Shown here: positions 8,994 to 17,549 of the stretch, one piece after another
Numbering within the stretch: the stretch's first letter is position 1
Layout of the letters: each line of letters begins with the position of its first letter
NCBI GenBank assembly: GCA_964489705.1
Contig: CAZAZQ010000017.1
Coordinates: forward strand, 1-54,853
DNA length: 54,853 bases
From: CAZAZQ01 sp964489705
GTDB lineage: Bacteria > Zixibacteria > MSB-5A5 > GN15 > FEB-12
Direction: 5' to 3'
Notes under the pieces: generated by a model
Database searches by the model: none
What the model was told of the DNA's origin: nothing
The model's input: the letters and a program-made list of their open reading frames with translations, nothing else
Translations under genes and position numbers: made by a program

Positions 8994-9578
8994 ATGATTT
9001 CGTTGGTGCTCGGACTGGGAAATATCGGGAGAGAATATGAAAATACCCGCCACAACGTCGGGTTTGAAGTGGTGAAAGAACTCTGCCGACGATGGAACCT
9101 CTCCCTCAAGACCGGTTCGCACCTGTACGATTGGGCGGAAAAAGAACGTGACGGGAAACGGATAATTCTGGCGCTGCCGAAAACATACATGAACCGTTCC
9201 GGTCTTGCCGCCCGGGCTCTTTTACAAGAGAACAATCTCGAGCCGTCCCAGATGCTGGTGGTGGTCGACGACTTCAACCTCCCGCTGGGGCGCCTGCGGA
9301 TTCGTCCTTCCGGTTCCGACGGCGGCCATAACGGGTTGGCATCGCTTATCGAGGAGCTGGAGACCGAGAGTTTTCCCCGCCTGCGGCTGGGTATCGGACC
9401 GCTGCCGGAAGATACGAATTCGGTTGACTTTGTGCTGAGTTCGTTCCATAATGAGGAGCGTGAAGTTGTAAAACAGATGATTGAAACCGCTGCCGAAGCG
9501 GTTGAGTATGCCATAGGACATCGCCTCGAAGAGGCAATGACAAAATATAATGTTAACCCTGCTCAGTCGGCTTGTTAA
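8994..9578 (+). CDS. pth: Peptidyl-tRNA hydrolase
   Basis: Releases tRNA from peptidyl-tRNA that drops off the ribosome. The predicted protein has 194 residues, the usual length. Catalytic and binding residues match the family: N10 in GLGN, H20 in TRHNVGF, then VVVDDFNLPLG and GSDGGHNGL. Alternative in-frame starts exist at 8973 (ATG) and 8955 (TTG). I prefer 8994 because it gives the family N-terminus and because the promoter boxes end at 8964. It heads the operon with rpsF (50-base gap), rpsR and rplI, a common arrangement. Confidence 0.95.
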   Translation: MISLVLGLGNIGREYENTRHNVGFEVVKELCRRWNLSLKTGSHLYDWAEKERDGKRIILALPKTYMNRSGLAARALLQENNLEPSQMLVVVDDFNLPLGRLRIRPSGSDGGHNGLASLIEELETESFPRLRLGIGPLPEDTNSVDFVLSSFHNEEREVVKQMIETAAEAVEYAIGHRLEEAMTKYNVNPAQSAC

Positions 9579-9628
9579 CCCCGCCTGAGCCGTTTGAACG
9601 TTCACAAAACGACCGAAGGGAGGTTACT

Positions 9629-10234
9629 TTGAGAACCTACGAGACAACCTTTATCATCAACCCGCAAACCGACGACGCTTCTATTGAAAAGAGCGTAGCT
9701 TCGGTTTCCGAAGTCATTACCGAAAACGGGGGGAAAATCCTCCATGAAGACAGGATGGGTACCCGTCGCCTGGCGTACCCCATTAAAGGCTTGACGCAAG
9801 GCTACTACACTTCTTTCATCTTTGAAGGTCCGACGGAAGTGCTTCCTGCGCTGGATAGGCATTTCAAAATGAATGAGATTTACATCCGAAATCTGACCAT
9901 CTTGTACGAAGGAGACGTGAAAGCTCTCATGGAGCAGAAAGAAGACACCGCTCCGGAAGCTGCCGCCACCCCGGAAGCCCCTGCCACTGCTGAAACTGCT
10001 GCGGCTCCTGCGGAAACCGCCGTCTCCGAAGAAGCGGCACCAACACCGGAAAGTGCAACAGAGACTGCCCCCCAGGAAGCCGGTGAGCCGGAAGCAACTT
10101 CTGAAGTAGAAGGAACCGAACCTCCTTCCGAAGAAGAAACAGAAACAAAGAAAGAATCAGTAGCCGCCGAGCAGGAAAGCAGCACCCCGGAACCGGAAGA
10201 GCTTCCTCGTTACGATGAAGAAGAAGAGCTGTAA
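9629..10234 (+). CDS. rpsF: 30S ribosomal protein S6 with long acidic C-terminal extension
   Basis: Ribosomal protein that pairs with S18 on the 30S platform. The start is TTG at 9629, five bases after AAGGGAGG, giving the standard MRTYETTFI N-terminus. Residues 1 to about 96 are the S6 ferredoxin-like fold. Residues of about 97-201 form a low-complexity tail of alanine, proline, threonine and glutamate, ending DEEEEL. Acidic tails on S6 are known (E. coli S6 is glutamylated), but about 100 residues is unusually long. rpsR follows after 39 bases. The ssb gene often found between them is absent. Confidence 0.95.
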   Translation: MRTYETTFIINPQTDDASIEKSVASVSEVITENGGKILHEDRMGTRRLAYPIKGLTQGYYTSFIFEGPTEVLPALDRHFKMNEIYIRNLTILYEGDVKALMEQKEDTAPEAAATPEAPATAETAAAPAETAVSEEAAPTPESATETAPQEAGEPEATSEVEGTEPPSEEETETKKESVAAEQESSTPEPEELPRYDEEEEL

Positions 10235-10273
10235 GCTCGAAAAAAGCGAACGCACAAAAAAGGATGACAAGTC

Positions 10274-10501
10274 ATGGCTATACAGAAGAGAAAAAAATAC
10301 TGTTACTTTTGCGAAAACCACATTAAGTACATTGACTACAAAGATGAGCGGCTGCTGCGCCGTTTTGTCAACGAACGCGGGAAAATAATCCCTCGCCGGA
10401 TTACGGGCAACTGTGCTCGCCACCAACGCAAGACGACCCGAGCCATCAAGCGCGCCCGGATTATGGCGATTATGGCATTTGAAAGTGAATCCTACCGTTG
10501 A
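10274..10501 (+). CDS. rpsR: 30S ribosomal protein S18 (zinc-binding form)
   Basis: Ribosomal protein of 75 residues that binds 16S rRNA together with S6. It has the complete metal-binding set of the C+ type: C10, C13, C47 and H50 (CYFC, then GNCARHQ). The rest is the conserved DERLLRRFV and GKIIPRRITG core. The next gene begins inside its 3' end in another frame, which implies translational coupling. Confidence 0.96.
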   Translation: MAIQKRKKYCYFCENHIKYIDYKDERLLRRFVNERGKIIPRRITGNCARHQRKTTRAIKRARIMAIMAFESESYR

Positions 10502-11519
10502 TAACATAGCCCCTCCCCCTCTTGCCGGGCAAACGGTGAACCAAAAGCAGACCGGAAAACTTCCGGTGGCTTCGGCTATGGCGGCGTATGCCGTCATCGC
10601 TTTTGGGGGGATAGATGCGTATCTCCCTCAAGGTGTGGTGCTGCTGCTTAGCGGCGTGGCGTACGTCTTGAGTATCTATCTGTACTACGGCATTGCCCGT
10701 CTGGTGTATCAAGGCGGCGAAGCCGCCATGTGGGCAAGTACGGGAGCGGCGTTTGTTATTGCGGTGCTATTAACGGGACTGTCGGTTTTTTGGTTTCCTT
10801 TGCTCGGATTGGGCATCCTGGCGGTAAGTGGGTCGGCAATCGGAAAACTCTCCCGGAACTATTTCCGTCCCAGTTTCGTCTATATTTTCGGAGCGGTGGT
10901 GGTCACGGTTCTCTTTTCGGTGCAGACCTATCCTATCTGGCGCGAGTTCCTCGAAAAATCCCCTCAACTGATCGACTCCTTCCTGAATGAGATGAAACCC
11001 TTTCTCTCCAGCCTCGGCTATACCGACGAAATGGTGCGAGACAGCCTCGAACAGGCCCGCGCCACCATGGAAGTCATGGTTCGCCTCTTCCCCGCCGCCA
11101 CTATCTTGGGAGCGCTGGCGCAATTCAGCGTCGGTTTCTTGTTGTTCATGCTGTGGGCGCACCGGCGGGAAGGCATTCCCCGGTTTTACATTCCCATGAT
11201 TCACTGGAAAATGCCGTTCGGCTTTACCCCTCTTTTGGTCATTGGCATCCTCATGCGGCTGCTGGGTGAGGGAACGATAAGGCTCGTCGCCGACAATATG
11301 CTGGCGATTTTGGCGGTGTATTATTGTGTTGCAGGTTTAGCCGTAATCGAGTATTATTTAAGGAAACTGAAAATTTCGAAAGTGATGCGAGTGCTTTTTT
11401 ACGTGATGCTGTTTTTCACCCAGGTGCTCGGGTTCTTCCTGTTGGCGCTGCTGGGCTTTATCGACAGCTTCGCCGATTGGCGTCGGATAAGCACCCGCGA
11501 AATAGTTGAAGAACGATGA
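10485..11519 (+). CDS. DUF2232 (YybS-like) multi-pass membrane protein
   Basis: Integral membrane protein of about 344 residues, with roughly eight hydrophobic segments by eye. Its position between rpsR and rplI and its overall character match the DUF2232/YybS family, which in many bacteria occupies this same slot. Function unknown. The start is uncertain: I give the GTG at 10485, which overlaps rpsR by 17 bases. A later GTG at 10536 or an ATG at 10579 would remove only the polar N-terminus. None has a strong ribosome binding site, in keeping with coupling to rpsR. Confidence 0.75.
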   Translation: MNPTVDNIAPPPLAGQTVNQKQTGKLPVASAMAAYAVIAFGGIDAYLPQGVVLLLSGVAYVLSIYLYYGIARLVYQGGEAAMWASTGAAFVIAVLLTGLSVFWFPLLGLGILAVSGSAIGKLSRNYFRPSFVYIFGAVVVTVLFSVQTYPIWREFLEKSPQLIDSFLNEMKPFLSSLGYTDEMVRDSLEQARATMEVMVRLFPAATILGALAQFSVGFLLFMLWAHRREGIPRFYIPMIHWKMPFGFTPLLVIGILMRLLGEGTIRLVADNMLAILAVYYCVAGLAVIEYYLRKLKISKVMRVLFYVMLFFTQVLGFFLLALLGFIDSFADWRRISTREIVEER

Positions 11520-11544
11520 AAATAATTGAAGAAAGGTTCGGCAT

Positions 11545-11991
11545 ATGAAAGTAATTCTACGTGACGACGTTCCCGACGTGGGGCGGGCTGGAGAGACGGT
11601 AGAGGTAAAATCCGGCTTCGGGCGGAATTACCTTATCCCTCGGAATCTCGCCATCCCCGCTACCAAAGCGAATCTCAAAGCAATCGACGAGGTACGCAAG
11701 CAAAAAGAGCTTCGCGAAAAGAAACGGCGTCGGGAAGCGGAAAAAATCAAAGAGAAAATCGAAAAGCTCTCTCTCTCAATCGAAGTGCGGGTCGGCGAAG
11801 AGGAGAAACTCTACGGCTCGGTTACCAATGCCGACATCGCCGAGTTGCTGGAAAAAGAAGGCATCATCGTCGATAAGCGCGCCATCGAGCTTGAGTCGCC
11901 GATTAAGGTGTTGGGAGTATATACCGTTCCGGTACGCATAGACAAAGAGGTTACCGCCCAGCTTCGGCTGTGGGTTATCAAGAAGTCGTAA
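11545..11991 (+). CDS. rplI: 50S ribosomal protein L9
   Basis: Large-subunit protein of 148 residues binding 23S rRNA at the L1 stalk base. The N-terminal domain has the signature MKVILRDDVPDVGRAG and GFGRNYLIP. A long charged helix (about 45-75, rich in K, R and E) links it to the C-terminal domain with KLYGSVTNADIAELL. Full length. GAAAGG precedes the ATG, and the DUF151 gene follows after 4 bases. Confidence 0.97.
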   Translation: MKVILRDDVPDVGRAGETVEVKSGFGRNYLIPRNLAIPATKANLKAIDEVRKQKELREKKRRREAEKIKEKIEKLSLSIEVRVGEEEKLYGSVTNADIAELLEKEGIIVDKRAIELESPIKVLGVYTVPVRIDKEVTAQLRLWVIKKS

Positions 11992-11995
11992 AATT

Positions 11996-12493
11996 ATGAA
12001 AATGCTTGAAGTAACAATCGAGGGCTTGGCTCTCGATATGACGACCAATTCGCCGGTGGTGATTCTCGCTCCGACCGGTCTGAACAAGGTACTGCCTATT
12101 TGGATCGGTCATGCGGAAGCGTGGGGCATCGCCATGCAATTGTCCGGCGTGAAGTCAAAACGGCCGCTTACGTACGACCTGCTGAAATCCGTCATCCAGA
12201 CTCTGGAAGCGAAAGTCGAGAAAGTGGAAATCACCGAGCTTCGCGACCAAACCTTCTACGCCCGCCTCCACCTCATCGGCAACGGCAAACACTACGAAGT
12301 CGACGCTCGTCCGTCCGATTCCATCGCCCTGGCATTGAAAATGGGAGCCAAAATTTACGTCAACGAAGAGCTCTTCCATATCAAGCCGGAAGACACCTCC
12401 TCAGAAAGTCCGCCGATTCCCAACGACCCCGAATCGCTGAGAGAACGTCTGAAACGGATTAATCCCGAGGATTTCGGCAAGTATTCACTGTAA
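11996..12493 (+). CDS. DUF151 / bifunctional nuclease (BFN) family protein
   Basis: Cytoplasmic protein of 165 residues of the DUF151 family, some plant and bacterial members of which have DNase and RNase activity. Visible family features are PVVILAPTGLNKVLPIWIG, then LTYDLLKSVI, and ARPSDSIALALKM near residue 105. The C-terminal 40 residues are charged and divergent. It lies 4 bases after rplI, and the next gene starts on the base after its stop, so it belongs to the ribosomal operon. The physiological role is not established. Confidence 0.88.
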   Translation: MKMLEVTIEGLALDMTTNSPVVILAPTGLNKVLPIWIGHAEAWGIAMQLSGVKSKRPLTYDLLKSVIQTLEAKVEKVEITELRDQTFYARLHLIGNGKHYEVDARPSDSIALALKMGAKIYVNEELFHIKPEDTSSESPPIPNDPESLRERLKRINPEDFGKYSL

Positions 12494-14287
12494 ATGGCTC
12501 CGATTACGCGTCGAATACTCATACTCTCCCTGCTGGTCATACTGGTGGCGGCAGGAGGGATTTACGCAACTCCCAAAGCGCCCTCGAAAGAAGTCGTTTC
12601 TCAACTGGCGAAAGGGAAGCGGCTGTTGCGGGAAGGTGACTGGCTCCGAGCCGCCAAGGTGTTTGAACAGTTGGCGGGGCAATACCCTTCTTCCGAATAC
12701 CTCGACCAGTTCGTTTTCTACCGAGCCAAAGCCAAGTACTACTTCGGGGAGCTTAGCGAAGCCGCTGCCGGGTTTTCTTACTTCATCTCCCGTTTCCCCA
12801 CCTCTCCGATGCGTGCCTATGCCTATTATTTTCTCGGCAACACTCGTTACCGTCTCGGGCACGTCGACCAGGCGGTAAAGAATTATCTCCATGCGTATCA
12901 ATTATCCGACGACACCCGGCTCAACGAACTGACTATCCGAGCCCTCACGGCAGCGTTTCAAAACGCCCCATCGGTGTACCTGAATCCTGACGACCTTGCT
13001 CTTTTATCGAAGGAGAAGCGATGTGCTTTGGTCGATAAGGTGCTCGATATTCTTGTGGAACGGGGAAACGTCGCCCAGGTGGAAGAGTTAGCCTCTTCCT
13101 GCGGTTCTCCTCTTCCCGCCGCCGCCCGGCAAGCCGGGGTAGCACGGAGAAATCGGATAGACATAGCGCTGGCGCTGCCCTTCTCGGGAGAATACCACTC
13201 CTTTGGCGAAGATATCTACAACGGCGCCGTCATCGCGGCGGAACAATATCAAGCGCACGCCCCGGAGGAGATAGTTCTCACGCCGTACGATACCAAGGGG
13301 GATCCGATTGAAGCGGCACGTATTGTCGGCGAACTGGTGAGAACCCCGTCGCGGGTGGTCATCGGACCGCTGACCAGCGAAGAGGCTGCGGTCGTCGCCG
13401 CCAAAACAAGTTGCAACCGACTGCCGACGCTGGTTCCGGCTGCCACACAGTCCGGCTTTACCAAACTCTCCGAGGTCGTTTTTCAGCTTTCGCCGAATAT
13501 CGAGTTACAGGGAGTTACGATGGCGAAATACGCTCGGGAACAGCTTCACGCCGACTCGGCGGTGATTATTACCTCCACCAAAGCCGAGCACCTGCAAATG
13601 TCACGAGCTTTTTCCGACGCTTTCACCTCCCTCGGCGGAAAGGTCATTGCCACCGAGTACTACCGGCCGCGCGACAAAGATTTCGGTCCGTATATTCGCG
13701 ATATTAAAGCGATGCTGTTAGGCTACCACCCCGATTCCATTTTCTTCATTAACGAGCAAGGCGATACCCTCGACCCGGACGGCATTCCGGCGCATGTCGA
13801 TTGTCTGTTTCTGCCGGGCGATCCGAGCCAAATTCGCCTTCTGCTGCCCCAGATAAACTTTTACAATCTTAAAGGGGCATACCTTGGTTCCGACGGCTGG
13901 GGAGACGAGGTGATCTTGAAGTTGGGTGACAACATTACCAAGGAAGGGGTTTTCCCTTCCCCGTTTTTGAACCCCGGGAATTCCGAAACCTACCTCCAGT
14001 TTGCCACAGCGTTCGATACTCGCTACGGTCACCGTCCCAATCGACTGGCGGCGCTGGGATATGATGCTGTGAACATTATCACGACAACGCTTGCCGCCGG
14101 GGGGACTACGAGGGAAGGTTTCGTGGAAGCTCTTCGCACCTTGAAAAAATACCGCGGGGCATCCGGAATGATTACTTTCGGGAAGAATCGGGAAAATATC
14201 GAGATGCCTATCTATAAAATCATCTCGGAGCAGGCAATCCGGCAGACTTTTCCTCCCGACTCGGCAGCCGTCCCGGAATCGGAATAA
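12494..14287 (+). CDS. Exported TPR plus periplasmic-binding-fold protein (LpoA/LivJ-like)
   Basis: Exported protein of 597 residues with a signal peptide (about 1-25). Residues of about 30-160 contain tetratricopeptide-like repeats resembling YbgF/BamD-type TPRs (for example AYAYYFLGNTRYRLGHVDQAV). Residues of about 215-585 have a type I periplasmic-binding fold: IALALPFSGEY, VVIGPLTSEEA and RLAALGYDAVNII. This order recalls LpoA, the outer-membrane activator of penicillin-binding protein 1A, and also Leu/Ile/Val-binding proteins. No lipobox cysteine is visible at the signal cleavage site, unlike LpoA. The start abuts the DUF151 stop. A role in peptidoglycan synthesis is an inference. Confidence 0.8.
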   Translation: MAPITRRILILSLLVILVAAGGIYATPKAPSKEVVSQLAKGKRLLREGDWLRAAKVFEQLAGQYPSSEYLDQFVFYRAKAKYYFGELSEAAAGFSYFISRFPTSPMRAYAYYFLGNTRYRLGHVDQAVKNYLHAYQLSDDTRLNELTIRALTAAFQNAPSVYLNPDDLALLSKEKRCALVDKVLDILVERGNVAQVEELASSCGSPLPAAARQAGVARRNRIDIALALPFSGEYHSFGEDIYNGAVIAAEQYQAHAPEEIVLTPYDTKGDPIEAARIVGELVRTPSRVVIGPLTSEEAAVVAAKTSCNRLPTLVPAATQSGFTKLSEVVFQLSPNIELQGVTMAKYAREQLHADSAVIITSTKAEHLQMSRAFSDAFTSLGGKVIATEYYRPRDKDFGPYIRDIKAMLLGYHPDSIFFINEQGDTLDPDGIPAHVDCLFLPGDPSQIRLLLPQINFYNLKGAYLGSDGWGDEVILKLGDNITKEGVFPSPFLNPGNSETYLQFATAFDTRYGHRPNRLAALGYDAVNIITTTLAAGGTTREGFVEALRTLKKYRGASGMITFGKNRENIEMPIYKIISEQAIRQTFPPDSAAVPESE

Positions 14288-14291
14288 CCCG

Positions 14292-14321
14292 TTGACACTC
14301 CCGCAAGAAAAAATATATATA
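14292..14321 (+). promoter_or_regulatory. Strong sigma-70-type promoter for the small three-gene operon
   Basis: TTGACA (14292-14297) is followed by a TATATATATA tract, so TATATA boxes occur at 16-base (14314-14319) and 18-base (14316-14321) spacing. It starts four bases after the stop of the preceding gene and separates the next three genes from the ribosomal operon. Confidence 0.65.
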
Positions 14322-14359
14322 GCTTACGAAAAAACGCTCGCAGAGGAGACCCGATAGGA

Positions 14360-14566
14360 ATGGAAAACAAAAAAATCGCCCTCAAAATGGTGATAGACGG
14401 CAAAGAGAAAGATATCACCTACGAAGAGCTTGCCTTGTCAAACAACCTGGCACAAGAAGCGCTGGTACGCTTGTTGATAGACAAAGGCATTTTCAAAGCG
14501 GAGGAAATGCTGCAAATGATGGAAACGGTCAAGAAGGAACGCTACCGTTTCCCAGGTAAAGAATAA
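14360..14566 (+). CDS. Small uncharacterised cytoplasmic protein (68 aa)
   Basis: Soluble protein of 68 residues with no signal peptide or membrane segment. It starts with a short charged strand-like segment (KKIALKMVIDGKEKDITYEE), followed by predicted helices containing ALVRLLIDKGIF and EEMLQMMETVKKERY. The ATG is preceded by GAGGAG and TAGGA. It is first after a strong promoter and is followed by two further unknown genes. I do not recognise the family. The clear ribosome binding site and the promoter make it a credible gene. Confidence 0.7.
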   Translation: MENKKIALKMVIDGKEKDITYEELALSNNLAQEALVRLLIDKGIFKAEEMLQMMETVKKERYRFPGKE

Positions 14567-14614
14567 CGTCGGCAAAGAGATAAGCGAACATTGAGAGAGA
14601 AGCGAACCGTAACC

Positions 14615-15091
14615 ATGTCGGAATCTCAAACGCAATACCCTCCCGGGGAAACGCTGGAATGGACCTGCCATCCGGTGAAGCGGAATCCGCTGGTTTCTCT
14701 TTTGGTCTCGCTGTTTCTCGTCGCCGTTATTGTCATTGTATACTACATAACCGCTTCCCGACTGTTCGGCATTCTGGCGGCTCTCATCATGTTCGCATCG
14801 TTAGCGAAGTTTTACTTCCCCACCACTTACCGGATGACCCCGGAAGGGATAACCATTAAAACCACCACCCAAACTTTGCACAAGCCCTGGTCGACCTATC
14901 GGAGTTACTATCCCGACAAAAACGGGGTACTGCTCTCTCCCTTTTTGCAGCCGTCGCGGCTGGAAAATTTTCGCGGGCTCTATGTCATGTTCGCCGGTAA
15001 CCGTGAGGAAGTGCTTTCGTATATTAAAGCGCACCTGCCGACGCCGGAAGCATCACCTTCGGAAAACCCTTCTGCGGAGGAGCGGCAATGA
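14615..15091 (+). CDS. Two-TM membrane protein with PH-like cytoplasmic domain
   Basis: Protein of 158 residues with two adjacent membrane segments (about residues 27-48 and 53-72), then a strand-rich region (TYRMTPEGITIKT, LENFRGLYVMF) reminiscent of bacterial PH-like/DUF304 domains. I chose the ATG at 14615; a TTG at 14591 is in frame and could add eight residues. Its last bases overlap the start of the next gene by 4 (ATGA), a sign of translational coupling. Function unknown. Confidence 0.7.
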   Translation: MSESQTQYPPGETLEWTCHPVKRNPLVSLLVSLFLVAVIVIVYYITASRLFGILAALIMFASLAKFYFPTTYRMTPEGITIKTTTQTLHKPWSTYRSYYPDKNGVLLSPFLQPSRLENFRGLYVMFAGNREEVLSYIKAHLPTPEASPSENPSAEERQ

Positions 15092-15597
15092 GTATCTTCA
15101 ACGGCTTCTTCAAAGGAAGTACGGAACTTCCGAAAGACAACAAAGGCGTTCTTCCCGAAGAGGAAGAAGCCGTCCTGGAAAAAGTCGCCCGCAAGGTCGT
15201 AGAACGTCACATGGCGGTACCGGCGATTTTGTTCTTGGAGTCCATCAAGCCGCTGAACTTTATCGGCTCTCAAGCGATGGTCTTTTTTGAGCCGGTTGTA
15301 CAATCGCTGTTCAACTTCAAGGATTACGACGTCTTCCGGCAGGCATTGGAAAAACGCGAGACGATTGAAATACTTTTACTCAAAATAGAAAAATACGACG
15401 CCGAAGCCGCCCAGCGGGAGAAACGACTCAAGAAATTCCTCAAAGAAGAAAAAAAGAAATGGAAATGGTACCAGCGCTGGCTCGGTATCGCTCCCCCAAA
15501 AATTCAGATACCCGAAGAAATCCTCAACCCGCCTGCGCCGGAGAAACCCGACCAAGGCACCTCTCCTCCCCCCGACGCGCCCCCAACGAAGAAGTAG
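15088..15597 (+). CDS. Uncharacterised protein with coiled-coil and Pro-rich tail
   Basis: Protein of 169 residues, coupled to the upstream membrane protein by a 4-base overlap. Residues of about 25-95 carry an amphipathic, partly hydrophobic stretch (AVPAILFLESIKPLNFIGSQ, then AMVFFEPVVQSLFNF) that could associate with the membrane. Residues of about 95-130 form a highly charged helix (REKRLKKFLKEEKKKWKWY). The last 35 residues are proline-rich and likely disordered. No family recognised beyond a general resemblance to short proteins in related uncultured genomes. It converges with the propeller lipoprotein gene 38 bases downstream. Confidence 0.7.
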   Translation: MSIFNGFFKGSTELPKDNKGVLPEEEEAVLEKVARKVVERHMAVPAILFLESIKPLNFIGSQAMVFFEPVVQSLFNFKDYDVFRQALEKRETIEILLLKIEKYDAEAAQREKRLKKFLKEEKKKWKWYQRWLGIAPPKIQIPEEILNPPAPEKPDQGTSPPPDAPPTKK

Positions 15598-15635
15598 GGG
15601 GAATTTAGTAATCCTTTCCCGCTGGTTTCCGCAGG

Positions 15636-17402
15636 TTATTGCTGCGAAACGAGAATAACGCCGTCTTCACCCACCGCTAAAAGAACGCCTCGTACAAGAG
15701 CAACGCCGTGGATATCCGTCCCGACGCCGGAGCTTCTCAGCGTCCAGCTCGTGCCGTCCGGAGAGGAATAAATCAAGCCGTTCTTCCCGACCGCAACAAA
15801 GTCAGCCCCGGTCCAGACGACATCGCCCCAATCGTATGAGGTCACCGATGCTTGCGGCGTCCAGTTCACCCCACCGTCATAAGAGACGGCAATCTTTCCG
15901 GAATCCCCGACCGCTACGGCAACGGAAGGCGAGGCGGCAACCCCGAAAAAGGTAGTATCGTTCGCCCCGGTTTTCCGCACCGTCCATTGCGACCCGTCGG
16001 AAGAAGAGACAATGGTTCCGTGCGTGCCGACGGCAAGGTACTGAGAACCGGTCCAGGTCACGTCATAGAAATGTTCGCTCACCCCGATACCGACGCTGTC
16101 CCACGAGGTGCCGTCGGTGGAAGTCACGGCAGTGCCGCCGGTGCCGACGGCGACGAACTTCGAACCGGACCAGACGATGCTCTTCAAGTGCGTCCCGGTC
16201 GGTGAGCTTTCTTCCGTCCAATTCAGTCCGTCAAGGGAAGAAAGAAGCTTACCCGAGTCCCCGACCGCCACAAATCGCTGTCCGGAATAGGCAACGTCGT
16301 TCAAAGGAGCGTCAACGCCGGTTTGGTGAAGTGTCCACACCGACCAATCCGCCGACGTCAACACCCCGCCTTTTTCTCCCACGACCACGTACAAGGAATC
16401 ATCAGCGGCTGCTCCGTACAGCTCCGTCACCGGACAAGAAGGAAGCACCTCCCAACTCATTCCATCATCGGAGGTTAAGATGGTGCCGTGGTAGCCGACC
16501 GCATAAAAACTGCTGTCAAGCCATGCCACCTTCCGCAAATGGTTGCTTGTCCCAGAGGTGCGAACGGTCCAGGTCAACCCGTCGGGAGAAGTCAAAATAA
16601 CACCGTTCTCTCCGATGACGACGAATTGATTATTTGCCCACAAAACGTCCATGAGATAGATACGCATCCCGGAGACAACCGCTTCCCATGTTTTGGCGTT
16701 TGTCGAGGTGAGAATCGTTCCGTTCTGCCCGACCGCAACGTAACGGCTTCCGGAGAAGGCAATGTTATACAGGTAAATTCCTATGCCGGTATCGGCAACG
16801 ACCTGCCATGACTCGCCGTCCCCCGACGAAATCACTACCCCTCCGCCGACGGCAAGAAATTCCGCTCCCGTCCATACCACCCCGTAAAGGTTGGAGAAAG
16901 TTGCTTGAGCGGTATCGTCAACCAGATTCCAATTTTTCCCGTCACCGGAATACAAAATCTGTCCCCTCTCCCCCACTCCGACCAGCTTGTCGGGAGAGGC
17001 GGTCAAACGATACAACCATCGCGACGTCTCCGGCGAGGATATTTCGTCCCAGGTAACTCCGTCGGGAGAAGTCAAAATGACGCCCGCATCACCAATGGAG
17101 ACAAAAATGGAGTCAAACCAGACCACACTATACAAATCCGAGGTTGTCGGAGGCGGCTGCGTAGCCCAGGTAATCCCATCAGAAGAGGTAAGCACGGCGC
17201 CATCAACCCCAACGGCAACGTACTGCGAACCCGACCACGCAATCCCAAACAAGTAGCTGGTCGAACTGGCGGAGTATAGCGTCCAGTACTCTCCCAAGGC
17301 GGGAGCTGTCGGCTCGACGGAACCGTCATCGCCGCAGGAAGTCAATAGTCCAACCATCAGCCATCCACTGAGCACCAACAACATCCAATGTATTCGGGAC
17401 AT
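15636..17402 (-). CDS. Lipoprotein with 14 BNR/YCF48-like propeller repeats
   Basis: Predicted surface lipoprotein of 588 residues. The ATG at 17402 follows AAGGAG and opens a lipoprotein signal with lipobox LLTSC. The rest is 14 consecutive units of about 40 residues with consensus L..VAW...FVAVG..GTILTS.DG..W, related to the photosystem II assembly factor YCF48 and BNR repeats. Fourteen units fit two seven-bladed propellers. The N-terminal strand EYWTLYSAS can supply the closing strand missing from the last unit, which ends at ILVSQQ (velcro closure). It is followed upstream on the same strand by a paralogue with seven units. The ligand is unknown; such repeats often mediate protein or glycan contacts. 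Confidence 0.85.
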   Translation of the reverse strand: MSRIHWMLLVLSGWLMVGLLTSCGDDGSVEPTAPALGEYWTLYSASSTSYLFGIAWSGSQYVAVGVDGAVLTSSDGITWATQPPPTTSDLYSVVWFDSIFVSIGDAGVILTSPDGVTWDEISSPETSRWLYRLTASPDKLVGVGERGQILYSGDGKNWNLVDDTAQATFSNLYGVVWTGAEFLAVGGGVVISSGDGESWQVVADTGIGIYLYNIAFSGSRYVAVGQNGTILTSTNAKTWEAVVSGMRIYLMDVLWANNQFVVIGENGVILTSPDGLTWTVRTSGTSNHLRKVAWLDSSFYAVGYHGTILTSDDGMSWEVLPSCPVTELYGAAADDSLYVVVGEKGGVLTSADWSVWTLHQTGVDAPLNDVAYSGQRFVAVGDSGKLLSSLDGLNWTEESSPTGTHLKSIVWSGSKFVAVGTGGTAVTSTDGTSWDSVGIGVSEHFYDVTWTGSQYLAVGTHGTIVSSSDGSQWTVRKTGANDTTFFGVAASPSVAVAVGDSGKIAVSYDGGVNWTPQASVTSYDWGDVVWTGADFVAVGKNGLIYSSPDGTSWTLRSSGVGTDIHGVALVRGVLLAVGEDGVILVSQQ

Positions 17403-17549
17403 TCTTTTCTCCTTCTCGTCTTGCATCCCATTGACGGAGCGTCGCTCTATTCCTTTTACCGTTTACTTCATTGAGAGGCTAATATACGCTATCCCTTTTT
17501 GTTATTCAACCTCAAGAAAAAAATAATTCCCCCTTTGACACCGGCAGGT

